64,000 bases of DNA from Streptomyces sp. NBC_01591 (GTDB taxonomy: Bacteria > Actinomycetota > Actinomycetes > Streptomycetales > Streptomycetaceae), in contig NZ_CP109327.1 in assembly GCF_035918155.1 (NCBI RefSeq), positions 2,976,001-3,040,000 of the forward strand, written 5' to 3'. The notes below the pieces were generated by a model that searched no databases, was not told the origin of the DNA, and worked only from the letters and a program-made list of their open reading frames with translations. Below are positions 55,421 through 64,000 of this stretch, one piece after another. Position 1 is the stretch's first letter; the number at the start of each line of letters is the position of its first letter. Made by a program: the position numbers and the translations under genes.

Positions 55421-56941
55421 TCAGTCTCCCAGCGCCGCCCGGAGCTCCGCCCGCGACGCCCGCTCCCACACCTGGGGCAGCTCCCGTTCCCGGTCGGCGG
55501 CGGTCGCCTCCTCCCGCCCGTGGAGCAGTCCCCAGGTGAAGGCCGACTCCCCCGCCGCGTGCGCCTGGACGGCCAGGGTGCGCAGGGCCTCGCGGGTCAC
55601 CACGCTGTCCTGGTGATCGCCGAGGAGGCTCTGCACGGCCTTCATCCGTTTGGCGAACCGCTTGGCGGGCTTGCCGAGCGCGGGGCGGGCCGCCTCCGCC
55701 GCGTACCGGGCACGTTTGGCGGCCTTGCGGGCCTCGTGCATGGCCAGGTCCCGGTCGTGGCCGGGCGGGAGCTCCAGGGCATGGCCGACCCGGGCCGCGA
55801 GGCGCCCGTACTCCTTCAGCACGGCGCGGGGCAGCGCCCGCCCGGGGGCACGGGACGCGCCGGGCAGCAGGGGCGGGTCGGCGAGCAGGGTGTCGAGGCT
55901 CTCCAGGAGGGCCAGATACCGCTTCCCGTCGAGCACCGCGACAGTGCGGCGGCGGGAGCCGTTCCGCCGGGCCACCGACCAGATCCGGAGCCGTCCGCGG
56001 ACCGGGCCGAGGACCAGGGTGCGGGGCAGTTCGGCGAGGCGGGCGCGGAGCCGGGCGTCGAGCACCTCCTGGTCTCGGTCGATGCCGAGCTCGGCGGCCA
56101 GCCATTTCAGCTCGTCGCCGACCGGGTCGGTGACGCCGCGGTCGAGGATCTTCCGGTACGTCCGCAGTGCGCTGCGCAGCCTTCGGGTGGCGACCCGCAT
56201 CTGGTGCACGGAGTCGGGGAGGTCGCGGCGCACCGCGGGGTCGAGGGCGACGATCGCCTCGGTCTGGTGACGGATGTACGCGAGGACGTGGTCGCCCGCG
56301 GTGGGCCGCCGGGGCTTACCGTCGGGGCGCTTCTTCCGCTTCGGCGCGGTCTCGGCAAGCGCCCTGGCCAGCTTGGACGGGGACGCGGACGGGCGGACCC
56401 CGGCCTTGCGCAGCCGGCGCTCCACGGCGTCGAGGAAGGCGGGGTCGCCGTCGTCGGCGAGCTCGGCCTCGATCTCGGTCCAGACGGCCGTGCCGTCGCC
56501 GCCGGTCAGCCGTTCGGCCCGCACCTGGTCGACGCTGACCTCGGCGAGCAGGGCGCCCTCGGCGTCGAGGAGGTGGTGGACGTCGCGGGCGGAGACCAGC
56601 CGGACGACGGGAACGAGCCCGCGGTCACGGACCCGGGAGCGCAGCAGCCCCGCGAAGGAGCGCGGCAGGGTGTCGGAGAGCGGTTCCCGCAGCTCGTCCC
56701 GGATGCCGGAGGCGACCGGGAACTTCAGGTGCCAGCCGGCGTCGCTCCCGCCGGTGCGGCGGCGCAGGGTGAGGGAGTCCGCCGCGAGCCGGAGGTCCTC
56801 GGTGTCGTAGTAGACGGCGTCCAGTTCGCTGACGCCCCGGTGGGCGACGGCCGAGACCCCGGCCACCCGGCTCAGGTCCGGGAGCCGGGTCTCCGCGGTG
56901 GCTTCGTACTTCCGCTCGATCTCACGCTTCGAGTCCGCCAT
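55421..56941 (-). CDS. CYTH and CHAD domain-containing protein
   Basis: 506 residues. A CYTH (triphosphate tunnel) domain at 1 to about 200 has the signature REIERKYE and alternating charged strands. A CHAD helical domain at about 220-505 has conserved histidines (VHQMRVATRRLRSALRTY; MHEARKAAKRARYAAEAA). CYTH enzymes bind triphosphates and CHAD domains bind polyphosphate, so a role in polyphosphate metabolism or granules is likely (family knowledge). ATG start at 56941. It runs in the same direction as rodA upstream, 51 bp away. Confidence 0.94.
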   Translation of the reverse strand: MADSKREIERKYEATAETRLPDLSRVAGVSAVAHRGVSELDAVYYDTEDLRLAADSLTLRRRTGGSDAGWHLKFPVASGIRDELREPLSDTLPRSFAGLLRSRVRDRGLVPVVRLVSARDVHHLLDAEGALLAEVSVDQVRAERLTGGDGTAVWTEIEAELADDGDPAFLDAVERRLRKAGVRPSASPSKLARALAETAPKRKKRPDGKPRRPTAGDHVLAYIRHQTEAIVALDPAVRRDLPDSVHQMRVATRRLRSALRTYRKILDRGVTDPVGDELKWLAAELGIDRDQEVLDARLRARLAELPRTLVLGPVRGRLRIWSVARRNGSRRRTVAVLDGKRYLALLESLDTLLADPPLLPGASRAPGRALPRAVLKEYGRLAARVGHALELPPGHDRDLAMHEARKAAKRARYAAEAARPALGKPAKRFAKRMKAVQSLLGDHQDSVVTREALRTLAVQAHAAGESAFTWGLLHGREEATAADRERELPQVWERASRAELRAALGD

Positions 56942-56992
56942 GAACCGAATCTAGACGTGTTGTACGCGAATGGGCAGTGCTCCCGCACCGGC

Positions 56993-58183
56993 TCAGGCGC
57001 TTATCGGCCGTTGCACCCTGATCGACTGGAGCAGCCCGACGGCCACCCAGACGGCGAACATCGAGGAACCTCCGTACGACACGAACGGCAGCGGGAGCCC
57101 GGCGACCGGCATGATGCCGAGCGTCATCCCGATGTTCTCGAAGGCCTGGAAGGCGAACCAGGCGATGATTCCGGCGGCGACGACCGTGCCGTACAGCTCG
57201 GTCGTCTCGCGGGCGATCCGGCAGGCGCGCCACAGGACGACGCCGAGCAGGACGAGGATCAGCCCGGCGCCGAGGAAGCCGAGCTCCTCGCCCGCGACGG
57301 TGAAGACGAAGTCGGTCTGCTGCTCGGGGACGAACTGGCCGGTGGTCTGGGTGCCGTGGAAGAGCCCCGTTCCGGAGAGGCCGCCGGAGCCGATCGCGAT
57401 GCGGGCCTGGTTGGTGTTGTAGCCAACGCCCGCCGGGTCGAGCGCGGGGTTGGCGAAGGCTGCGAAGCGGGCGATCTGGTACTCGTCGAGCAGACCGAGC
57501 TGCCAGATCGCGATCGCGCCGGCCACGCCCGCGCCGAGCAGGCCGGCGATCCAGCGGTTCGACGCGCCGGAGGCGAGGAGCACGCCGAGCACGATGACGA
57601 CCATGACCATCACGGAGCCGAGGTCCGGCATTCCCATGACGACGGCCATCGGGACGGCCGCCAGACCGAGGGCCTTGGCGACGGTCCGGTGGTCGGGATG
57701 GAGCTGGTCGCCCGCGTCGACGCGCTCGGCGAGCAGCATCGCCATGATCAGGATGATGGTGATCTTGGTGAACTCGGACGGCTGGAGCGAGAAGCCGCCG
57801 CCGATGATGATCCAGGCGTGAGCGCCGTTGACGGTGGCGCCGAGCGGGGTGAGCACCGCCAGCACGAGGAGCACCGAGAGGCCGTAGAGGATCGGGACGG
57901 CGCCGCGCAGGGTGCGGTGGCCGAGCCAGATCGTGCCGACCATCAGGGCGAAGCCGATGCCGGTGTTGAGGACGTGCCGGAAGAGGAAGTAGTACGGGTC
58001 GCCGTGGGTGAGCGAGTCGCGTCCCCGGGTCGCCGAGTAGACCAGCAGCGAGCCGATGAGGGAGAGCGCGAGCGCGGACCCGAGCAGCGGCCAGTCGAGT
58101 TTGCGTACGAGGGAGTCGCGGGCGGTGAGTTTGCCCCAGGCGGACCGCTCGGGGGCGTACCGCTGGACGGAGAAGCCGGCCAT
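56993..58183 (-). CDS. rodA: RodA/FtsW/SpoVE-family peptidoglycan polymerase (sfr)
   Basis: 396 residues with about 10 TM helices. SEDS signatures include LLVYSATRG near the N-terminus, GGGFSLQPSEFTKI with the QPSE motif, and LPLPFVSYGGSSMFAVWVA near the end. SEDS proteins polymerise glycan strands with a partner class B PBP, here the adjacent MrdA. The start overlaps the mrdA stop by one base (TGATG). In S. coelicolor the last gene of this mre cluster is called sfr and functions in spore-wall synthesis. Confidence 0.96.
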   Translation of the reverse strand: MAGFSVQRYAPERSAWGKLTARDSLVRKLDWPLLGSALALSLIGSLLVYSATRGRDSLTHGDPYYFLFRHVLNTGIGFALMVGTIWLGHRTLRGAVPILYGLSVLLVLAVLTPLGATVNGAHAWIIIGGGFSLQPSEFTKITIILIMAMLLAERVDAGDQLHPDHRTVAKALGLAAVPMAVVMGMPDLGSVMVMVVIVLGVLLASGASNRWIAGLLGAGVAGAIAIWQLGLLDEYQIARFAAFANPALDPAGVGYNTNQARIAIGSGGLSGTGLFHGTQTTGQFVPEQQTDFVFTVAGEELGFLGAGLILVLLGVVLWRACRIARETTELYGTVVAAGIIAWFAFQAFENIGMTLGIMPVAGLPLPFVSYGGSSMFAVWVAVGLLQSIRVQRPISA

Positions 58184-60348
58184 CAGTCGCGCCTCCCCAG
58201 GATCGCGGCGAGGGTCTGTTCCTCCGGGGTCTTCTGCGAGTCCGGGTTGTAGGGCTTGATCTCCGGGGCGTCGATCGAGCCGTCCTGCTGGATCTTCGGC
58301 AGGGACTTCTGCGGGGTGGGCAGCAGCGCCTTCTTCAGGTCCTGCTTGCCGGAGTCGTCGAGACCGTAGAGGGCGTCGTAAATGTTGCGCACGGCGGGCC
58401 CGGACGCACCGGAGCCCGTACCGCCCTGGGAGATCGTCATGACGATCGAGTAGTCCTTGGTGTACGTGGCGAACCAGGAGGTCGTCTGCTTGCCGTAGAC
58501 CTCGGCCGTACCCGTCTTGGCGTGCATCGGGATCTTGTCCTGCGGCCAGCCGCCGAATCGCCAGGCGGCCGAACCACGGGTCGCGACTCCCGCGAGGGCA
58601 CCGTCTATCTCGTTGCGGGTCTTGCGCGTGAAGGGCAGCTTGCCGTGCGACTTGGGCTTGATCTCCTGGACGGTCTTGCCGTCGCCGCTGACGACCGCCT
58701 TGCCGACGGTGGGGTCGTAGAGCGTGCCGCCGTTGGAGATCGCGGCGTAGATGGTGGCCATCTGGATCGGGGTGACCAGCGTGTCGCCCTGGCCGATCGA
58801 GTAGTTGACGGAGTCACCGGCGCGCATCTTGTTGCCTTCGAGGCAGTTCTCGTACGCGATCTGCTCGACGTACGTGCCGCCCTTCTTGCCCTGCTTGCAC
58901 CAGGCGTCCTTGTTCGCCTTGTAGAAGTCCTGCTTCCACTTGCGGTCGGGGACCCGGCCGCTGACCTCGTTGGGGAGGTCGATACCGGTCTCCTTGCCGA
59001 GGCCGAACTGGTGGGCGGTCTTGTAGAACCAGTCCTTGGCGTTCTTCTTGGGGTTCATACCGCCGTCCTTCAGCCACTCCTTGTGCGCGATGCCGTAGTA
59101 CACGGTGTCGCAGGAGACTTCGAGGGCCCGGCCGATGGTGATGGAGCCGTAGCCCTGGGACTCGAAGTTCTTGAAGGTCTGCCCGCCGACGTTGTACGAG
59201 CTGGGGCAGGGGTAGTTGCCGTTGAAGGGGTAGCCGGCGTTGACCGCGGCGGTCGAGGAGATGACCTTGAAGATCGAGCCGGGGGCGGCCTGGCCCTGGA
59301 TGGCCCGGTTCAGCAGCGGGAAGTTGGAGTTCTTGCCGGTGAGCTTGGCGTAGTCCTTGGCGGAGATGCCGCCGACCCAGGAGTTGGGGTCGTAGTTCGG
59401 CAGCGAGGCCATCGAGACGACGCGGCCGGTCTTGGCCTCCATGACGACGACGGCGCCGGAGTCGGCCTTGTAGTTCTCCCCGGTGTTCTTGTCGAACGCC
59501 TTGCGGGCCGTCTTCATGGCCTCGTTGAGCTCGTACTCGGCGACGGCCTGGACCCGGGCGTCGATGGAGGTGACGACGCTGGAGCCGGGCTCCGCCTTGT
59601 CGTTCTTCGCCTCGCCGATGACCCGGCCGAGGTTGTCGACCTCGTAGCGGGTGACGCCGGCCTTGCCGCGCAGCTCCTTGTCGTAGGTGCGCTCCAGGCC
59701 GGAGCGGCCGACCTGGTCGGAGCGGAGGTACGGCGAGTCGGTGTCCTGAGCCTTGGTGATCTCCTCGTCGGTGACGGGCGAGAGGTAACCGAGGACCTGG
59801 GCGGTGTTGGCCTTGCCGGGGGCTCCGTACCGGCGTACGGCGGTGGGCTCGGCGGTGATGCCGGGGAAGTCCTCTGCGCGTTCGCGGATCTGGAGGGCCT
59901 GCTGGGTGGTGGCCTCGTCGGTGACCGGGATCGGCTGGTACGGCGAGCCGTTCCAGCAGGGCTGCGGCGTCTTCGAGTCGCAGAGCCGGACCTTGTCGAG
60001 GACTTCCTTGGGCTTCATGCCGAGGACGCCGGCGAGCCGGGTCAGAACGCTCTTGCCGTCGTCCTCCATCTTCATCAGCTCGGTGCGGCTCGCGGAGACG
60101 ACCAGCCGGGTCTCGTTGTCGGCGAGGGGTACGCCGCGCGCGTCCAGGATGGAGCCTCGGACGGCGGGCTGGACGACCTGCTGGACATGGTTGTTCTTCG
60201 CCTCGTCGCTGTACTCCTGGCCGTTGCGGATCTGGAGGTACCAGAGGCGCCCGCCGAGGGTGAGCAGCAGGGAGAAGACGAGGACCTGGATGACGATGAG
60301 GCGGATCTGGACCCGTTGGGTCCGGCCGGTCTCGGGGATGTTGGTCAC
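58183..60348 (-). CDS. mrdA: Penicillin-binding protein 2 (class B transpeptidase)
   Basis: 721 residues. An N-terminal TM (LIVIQVLVFSLLLTLGGRLWY) is followed by the PBP dimerisation domain and the transpeptidase domain. The latter has the serine motif GSIFK (about residue 360), SVN-type SIGQGD region and KTGTAE. GTG start at 60348 (MTNIPETGRTQ). It partners RodA/Sfr and sits in the Streptomyces spore-wall synthesising complex with MreB, MreC and MreD. Confidence 0.96.
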   Translation of the reverse strand: MTNIPETGRTQRVQIRLIVIQVLVFSLLLTLGGRLWYLQIRNGQEYSDEAKNNHVQQVVQPAVRGSILDARGVPLADNETRLVVSASRTELMKMEDDGKSVLTRLAGVLGMKPKEVLDKVRLCDSKTPQPCWNGSPYQPIPVTDEATTQQALQIRERAEDFPGITAEPTAVRRYGAPGKANTAQVLGYLSPVTDEEITKAQDTDSPYLRSDQVGRSGLERTYDKELRGKAGVTRYEVDNLGRVIGEAKNDKAEPGSSVVTSIDARVQAVAEYELNEAMKTARKAFDKNTGENYKADSGAVVVMEAKTGRVVSMASLPNYDPNSWVGGISAKDYAKLTGKNSNFPLLNRAIQGQAAPGSIFKVISSTAAVNAGYPFNGNYPCPSSYNVGGQTFKNFESQGYGSITIGRALEVSCDTVYYGIAHKEWLKDGGMNPKKNAKDWFYKTAHQFGLGKETGIDLPNEVSGRVPDRKWKQDFYKANKDAWCKQGKKGGTYVEQIAYENCLEGNKMRAGDSVNYSIGQGDTLVTPIQMATIYAAISNGGTLYDPTVGKAVVSGDGKTVQEIKPKSHGKLPFTRKTRNEIDGALAGVATRGSAAWRFGGWPQDKIPMHAKTGTAEVYGKQTTSWFATYTKDYSIVMTISQGGTGSGASGPAVRNIYDALYGLDDSGKQDLKKALLPTPQKSLPKIQQDGSIDAPEIKPYNPDSQKTPEEQTLAAILGRRD

Positions 60349-60409
60349 GGGGCGCCCCCGGTGGTGGTCGGGCCGGAGGTACGCGGGGTGTCCTGGCTGC
60401 GGTGCGTCC

Positions 60410-61072
60410 TCACAGTCGCTTGACCCCCTTGATCCGTCCGGCGCGGGCGGCGCGGCTGCGGGCGGCCTTGACGCGCAGTCCGCCGCGCTGGCTGCCGATC
60501 CGCAGTCCGGTGCCGGAGGCGAGCCAGCCCGCGGCCACGTCCCCGCCGCCGGTGGAGTCCGCGAGCGGGTCGTTCACCGTGCGTCTGGCGATCGCCATGA
60601 TCAGCGGTACGACGAAGGGGGCGAGAAGCAGGTCGTAGACGGCCGCGGTGAACAGCAGGCTGCCGAGGCCGACATGACGGGCGGCCGTGTCCCCGACGAG
60701 CGCGCCGACCAGCGCGTACAGCAGGGTCGAGCCGATCGCCGCGGCGACGACCGCGACCATCGGGACGAAGGCCGACTTGAGCTGTCCGTTCTCCGGCCTG
60801 ACCAGTCCGGCGAGGTAGCCGATGATGCACAGGACCAGTGCGTAGCGTCCGGCGGCGTGGTCGGCGGGCGGTGCCAGGTCGGCGAGGAGTCCCGCGCCGA
60901 AGCCGATGAGGGCGCCGCTGACATGCCCGTACACGAAGGCGAGGCCGAGGACGACGAGGAGCAGCAGGTCGGGCACGGCGCCGGGGAGCTGGAGGCGGGC
61001 GAGCACGGAGACCTGGACGACGAGGGCGACGACGACCAGGACGGCGGAGAGCAGAATCCGGTTCAGACGCAT
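60410..61072 (-). CDS. mreD: Rod-shape determining protein MreD
   Basis: 220 residues with about six TM helices starting at the N-terminus (ILLSAVLVVVALVVQVSVL), and the motif GLLADLAPPADHAAGRYALV typical of MreD. An Arg/Lys-rich cytoplasmic C-terminus follows. It lies 11 bp after mreC in the same operon and links cytoplasmic MreB with wall synthases. Confidence 0.93.
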   Translation of the reverse strand: MRLNRILLSAVLVVVALVVQVSVLARLQLPGAVPDLLLLVVLGLAFVYGHVSGALIGFGAGLLADLAPPADHAAGRYALVLCIIGYLAGLVRPENGQLKSAFVPMVAVVAAAIGSTLLYALVGALVGDTAARHVGLGSLLFTAAVYDLLLAPFVVPLIMAIARRTVNDPLADSTGGGDVAAGWLASGTGLRIGSQRGGLRVKAARSRAARAGRIKGVKRL

Positions 61073-61083
61073 GGGGATCAGCT

Positions 61084-62136
61084 CTACCTCTGCTCGTTGA
61101 CCGCGGTGCCGGTGTTCGGTGTGGCGTTCGGAGTGCCGTTCGCGTCCGGGCTGTTGCTCGGGTCCGGGCTCTCGTGGATGTTCCCGACCACGTTTCCTTC
61201 GGTGTCGACGATGTCGCCGTTGGGCGAGATCGTGACGGTGACGGTGGGGGTGGGCTTCGGCTTGGCGGGCTTGGCGGGCTGCTTCGGCAGGACCATGTCG
61301 CGGGGGTCCTCGCGCGGGGCCTGGACCACGACGCCGACGATGTCGAGCTTGGTGAAGCCGACGTACGGGCGGACGTAGACGGTACGGGTCAGGCCGCCGC
61401 CGGACGGGTCGACCCGGACGACCTCGCCGACCGGGACGCCGGGCACGAAGGGCTTGTCCTTGCTGGAGCCGAAGGTGACGAGCCGGTCGCCCTTCTTCAC
61501 CTTGGCCTTGCCGTTGAGGAACTGGACGGACAACGGCCGGGAACCCTGACCGGTGGCGAAGCCGAGTTCGTCGGTCTTCTCCATACGGGTGCCGACGGTG
61601 AAGTCGGGGTCGTTGGCGAGGAGCACCGTGGAGGTGTCCGGGCCGACGGTGGTGACCCGGCCGACCAGACCGTCGCCGTTGATGACGGTCATGTCGCGCT
61701 TGATTCCGTCGTTGGAACCCGCGTCGATGGTGACCGTCCAGGAGAAGCCCTGGGCCGCTCCTATGGCGATGACCTCGGCGCCCTTGATGCCGTACTGACC
61801 GGTGGCCGACTTCTTCAGCATCCGGTCGAGTTCACGGACCCTGCTGCGGTTGCGGTCGTCGCTGCCGAGCTTCGTCTTGAGCGCGGCGTTCTGCTGTTCC
61901 AGCTCGGCGATCCGGTTGTGCCGTGCACCGGAGTCGCGTACCGCCCCTATGGCGTTGCCCACCGGGTCGACGGCTGCCGCGACGCCGTTCTCCACCGGCC
62001 CGAAGGCCGCTGCGGCGGCCCGCCGGGCGCCGTCCACCGGCGACTCCTCGCCGCCGCGGATGTCCACCGTGATCAATGCGAATGCGATGGCGATCAGCAG
62101 CACCAGGAGCAGCCGGCTCTCTCGTGTGTCCCTCAC
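61084..62136 (-). CDS. mreC: Cell-shape protein MreC
   Basis: 350 residues. An N-terminal TM (LLLVLLIAIAFALITVDI) leads to a coiled coil (HNRIAELEQQNAALKTKLG) and the MreC beta-domain (VTIDAGSNDGIKRDMTVIN). A Pro/Lys then Pro/Asn/Thr-rich extracellular tail follows, longer than in Gram-negatives. GTG start at 62136. Second gene of the mre operon. Confidence 0.95.
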   Translation of the reverse strand: MRDTRESRLLLVLLIAIAFALITVDIRGGEESPVDGARRAAAAAFGPVENGVAAAVDPVGNAIGAVRDSGARHNRIAELEQQNAALKTKLGSDDRNRSRVRELDRMLKKSATGQYGIKGAEVIAIGAAQGFSWTVTIDAGSNDGIKRDMTVINGDGLVGRVTTVGPDTSTVLLANDPDFTVGTRMEKTDELGFATGQGSRPLSVQFLNGKAKVKKGDRLVTFGSSKDKPFVPGVPVGEVVRVDPSGGGLTRTVYVRPYVGFTKLDIVGVVVQAPREDPRDMVLPKQPAKPAKPKPTPTVTVTISPNGDIVDTEGNVVGNIHESPDPSNSPDANGTPNATPNTGTAVNEQR

Positions 62137-62265
62137 GTGCGGCGGCCGTGCCTTCCTCGTCGGAATGTTCGTGCCTGTATATCAACGATCGGCCGTACGG
62201 AGCGGCAGTGTTCCGTACAGCAGACCGCCGGGTTGTTCACCTGCGCGTTGTTCACCTGCGCGTTG

Positions 62266-63285
62266 TCACCTGCGGGGCTGGGCGTCCAGCACCTGCTGGA
62301 GCGCCTCGAACTCCTCGACGCACTTGCCGGATCCGAGCGCCACCGAGTCCAGCGGGTCCTCCGCGATGTGGATCGGCATGCCGGTCTCGCGGCGCAGCCG
62401 CTCGTCCAGTCCACGCAGCAGCGCGCCGCCGCCGGTGAGGACGATGCCGCGGTCCATGACGTCGCCGGAGAGCTCCGGCGGGCACTTGTCGAGCGTGGTC
62501 TTCACGGCGTCGACGATCGCGTTGACCGGCTCCTCGATGGCCTTGCGGACCTCGGCGGCCGAGACGACCACGGTCTTGGGCAGCCCGGAGACGAGGTCGC
62601 GGCCGCGGATCTCGGTGTGCTCGTCCTTGTCCAGGTCGTACGCGGAACCGATCGTGATCTTGATCTGTTCGGCGGTGCGCTCGCCGAGGAGGAGCGAGTA
62701 CTCCTTCTTGATGTGCTGGATGATCGCGTTGTCCAGCTCGTCGCCGGCGGTCCGGATCGACTGGGCAGTGACGATTCCGCCGAGCGAGATGACCGCGACC
62801 TCGGTGGTGCCGCCACCGATGTCGACGACCATGTTGCCGGTGGCCTCGTGGACCGGAAGACCGGAACCGATGGCCGCCGCCATGGGCTCCTCGATGATGT
62901 GCACCTGGCGCGCGCCGGCCTGCGTCGACGCCTCGATGACGGCGCGCCGCTCGACCCCGGTGATGCCGGAGGGCACGCAGACGACGACCCGCGGGCGGGC
63001 CAGGTAGCGGCGCTTGTGGATCTTCAGGATGAAGTAGCGGAGCATCCGCTCGGTGATCTCGAAGTCGGCGATCACGCCGTCCTTCAGGGGCCGTACGGCA
63101 ACGATGTTGCCCGGCGTGCGCCCGATCATCTTCTTGGCCTCGGAGCCGACCGCCAGGATGCCGCCGGTGTTGGTGTTGATGGCCACGACGGACGGCTCGT
63201 TCAGGACGATGCCGCGCCCCCTGACGTACACCAGCGTGTTGGCAGTCCCGAGGTCGATAGCCATGTCACGGCCGATGAACGACAT
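62266..63285 (-). CDS. mreB: Actin-like rod-shape protein MreB
   Basis: 339 residues. Actin-fold phosphate loops [13 protein letters not shown] and [16 protein letters not shown], plus [13 protein letters not shown] near the C-terminus. The ATG at 63285 ([13 protein letters not shown]) has AAGGGGA upstream and is preferred over the in-frame ATG at 63306. In Streptomyces MreB functions mainly in spore-wall formation rather than vegetative elongation. First gene of mreB-mreC-mreD-mrdA-rodA. Confidence 0.97.
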   Translation of the reverse strand: MSFIGRDMAIDLGTANTLVYVRGRGIVLNEPSVVAINTNTGGILAVGSEAKKMIGRTPGNIVAVRPLKDGVIADFEITERMLRYFILKIHKRRYLARPRVVVCVPSGITGVERRAVIEASTQAGARQVHIIEEPMAAAIGSGLPVHEATGNMVVDIGGGTTEVAVISLGGIVTAQSIRTAGDELDNAIIQHIKKEYSLLLGERTAEQIKITIGSAYDLDKDEHTEIRGRDLVSGLPKTVVVSAAEVRKAIEEPVNAIVDAVKTTLDKCPPELSGDVMDRGIVLTGGGALLRGLDERLRRETGMPIHIAEDPLDSVALGSGKCVEEFEALQQVLDAQPRR

Positions 63286-63517
63286 TGAGTTCCCCTTGTT
63301 CCCCATTGAGGATGCGTCGGGCCTTCCGAGAACGCGATGTGGCTTGTTCTGGTCGGCGAGGTGAGCGCTGTGGGCGTGGAAGATTCCATCGTAGTGCCGT
63401 ATTGACGGACACCGCGCGAGGGTACTTCGCCATTGTGGGCGGAACGGGTGGCTGTTCCACTCATGGTGACGTTACGTCGGAGGGATGCGTTCCCGCGATC
63501 CCGGACCCTATACCGAA

Positions 63518-63543
63518 GGGCGACCGAATTAATTCGGTCGCCC
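63518..63543. terminator. ndk terminator: 26-bp perfect palindrome
   Basis: GGGCGACCGAATT directly abuts AATTCGGTCGCCC, a continuous palindrome 32 bp after the ndk stop, between ndk and mreB. As RNA it would fold with a small AATT-region loop. Confidence 0.75.
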
Positions 63544-63575
63544 CAGGTCATGAGCGCTGTTCGGCTGATCGCGGA

Positions 63576-63989
63576 TCAGACGAGGCCGGGGAAGAAGAGC
63601 TTCAGTTCCCGCTCCGCGGACTCCTCGGAGTCCGAGGCGTGGATGAGGTTCTCCCGGGTGATGGTGCCGAAGTCGCCGCGGATGGAACCGGGCGCGGCGG
63701 CGATCGGGTCGGTGGGGCCGGCCAGCGTACGGATGCCCTCGATGACCCGCTCGCCCTCGGCGACCAGCGCCACGATCGGGCCGGACTGCATGAACTCGAC
63801 GAGCGGCTCGTAGAACGGGCGGCCGACGTGCTCGGCGTAGTGCTGCTCCAGCGTGGCACGGTCGAGGGTGCGCAGCTCCAGTGCGGTGATCCGCCAGCCG
63901 GCCTTGCGCTCGATCCGCCCGACGATCTCGCCGACCAGTCCGCGCCGGACAGCGTCGGGCTTGAGGAGAACGAGGGTGCGCTGGGTCAT
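63576..63989 (-). CDS. ndk: Nucleoside diphosphate kinase
   Basis: 137 residues. MTQRTLVLLKPDAVRRGLVG and the active-site histidine motif NLIHASDS (phospho-histidine intermediate) define Ndk, which equalises nucleoside triphosphate pools. ATG start at 63989, 11 bp from the right edge of the window. Separated from mreB by its own palindromic terminator. Confidence 0.98.
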   Translation of the reverse strand: MTQRTLVLLKPDAVRRGLVGEIVGRIERKAGWRITALELRTLDRATLEQHYAEHVGRPFYEPLVEFMQSGPIVALVAEGERVIEGIRTLAGPTDPIAAAPGSIRGDFGTITRENLIHASDSEESAERELKLFFPGLV

Positions 63990-64000
63990 GGTGTGCGGCT

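Noticed and set aside
55520..58252. A 910-codon plus-strand frame opposite the CYTH-CHAD and rodA genes.
   Set aside because: It spans two good genes on the other strand and their intergenic gap, with low-complexity Gly/Arg/Glu composition.

Overview
The window is chromosomal DNA from a Streptomyces species. It is very GC-rich with strong third-position GC bias, GTG starts are common, and TTA codons are almost absent. The gene order lepA-rpsT-holA ... comEC-comEA-degV-leuS ... nadD ... proA-proB ... obgE-rpmA-rplU-rne ... rodA-mrdA-mreD-mreC-mreB-ndk is the conserved Streptomyces core order around S. coelicolor SCO2560-SCO2612 (from memory). I see no phage, insertion sequence, CRISPR array or secondary-metabolite cluster.

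Layout. 1-1220: left-truncated ATP-binding/SpoIIE-type phosphatase with a TTA codon. 1417-3306: long-chain acyl-CoA ligase. 3648-7663: lepA, rpsT, holA and a small ORF. 7687-14445: YceI-family protein, comEC/comEA, a DegV protein and a coiled-coil membrane protein. 14607-17656: leuS with a complete attenuator (leucine leader peptide plus terminator). 17835-21084: two identical tRNA-Ala(GGC) genes flanking a small zinc-ribbon protein, an MFS exporter and a divergent MmyB-type regulator. 21213-25261: histidine phosphatase (apparently CTG start), rsfS, an LCP-family protein, nadD and two tiny membrane proteins. 25372-28573: M48 protease and two single-span membrane proteins sharing a motif. 28641-31827: proA, a small conserved gene and proB.

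32096-43974 is a cell-wall glycopolymer locus: two related GT2 glycosyltransferases, dTDP-rhamnose genes (rmlA, rmlB, rmlD and an RmlC-like epimerase), a methyltransferase, a TagF-type polyol-phosphate polymerase and a fused cytidylyltransferase/SDR enzyme of the TarI-TarJ type. It lies between the LCP gene and the mre/mrd genes, so this 40-kb stretch is rich in envelope functions. 44263-53364: obgE, rpmA, rplU, a repeat-expanded RNase E, a DUF2344/TIGR03936 protein and a strongly repetitive membrane protein. 53445-56941: TIGR03960-type radical SAM protein and a CYTH-CHAD protein. 56993-63285: rodA(sfr)-mrdA(pbp2)-mreD-mreC-mreB, the spore-wall/elongation operon. 63576-63989: ndk.

The points most worth a second look are: the leuS attenuator; TTA (bldA-dependent) codons in the phosphatase and comEA; two likely CTG starts; near-identical 141-bp repeats inside rne; the unrecognised WxYxxxLxPxG repeat membrane protein (52165-53364); the paired membrane proteins with a common VFDExFVRAA motif next to an M48 protease; and an LCP protein that appears to lack canonical catalytic residues. 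Start sites were chosen by eye from ribosome-binding sites, overlaps and remembered homologue N-termini. No database search was run.
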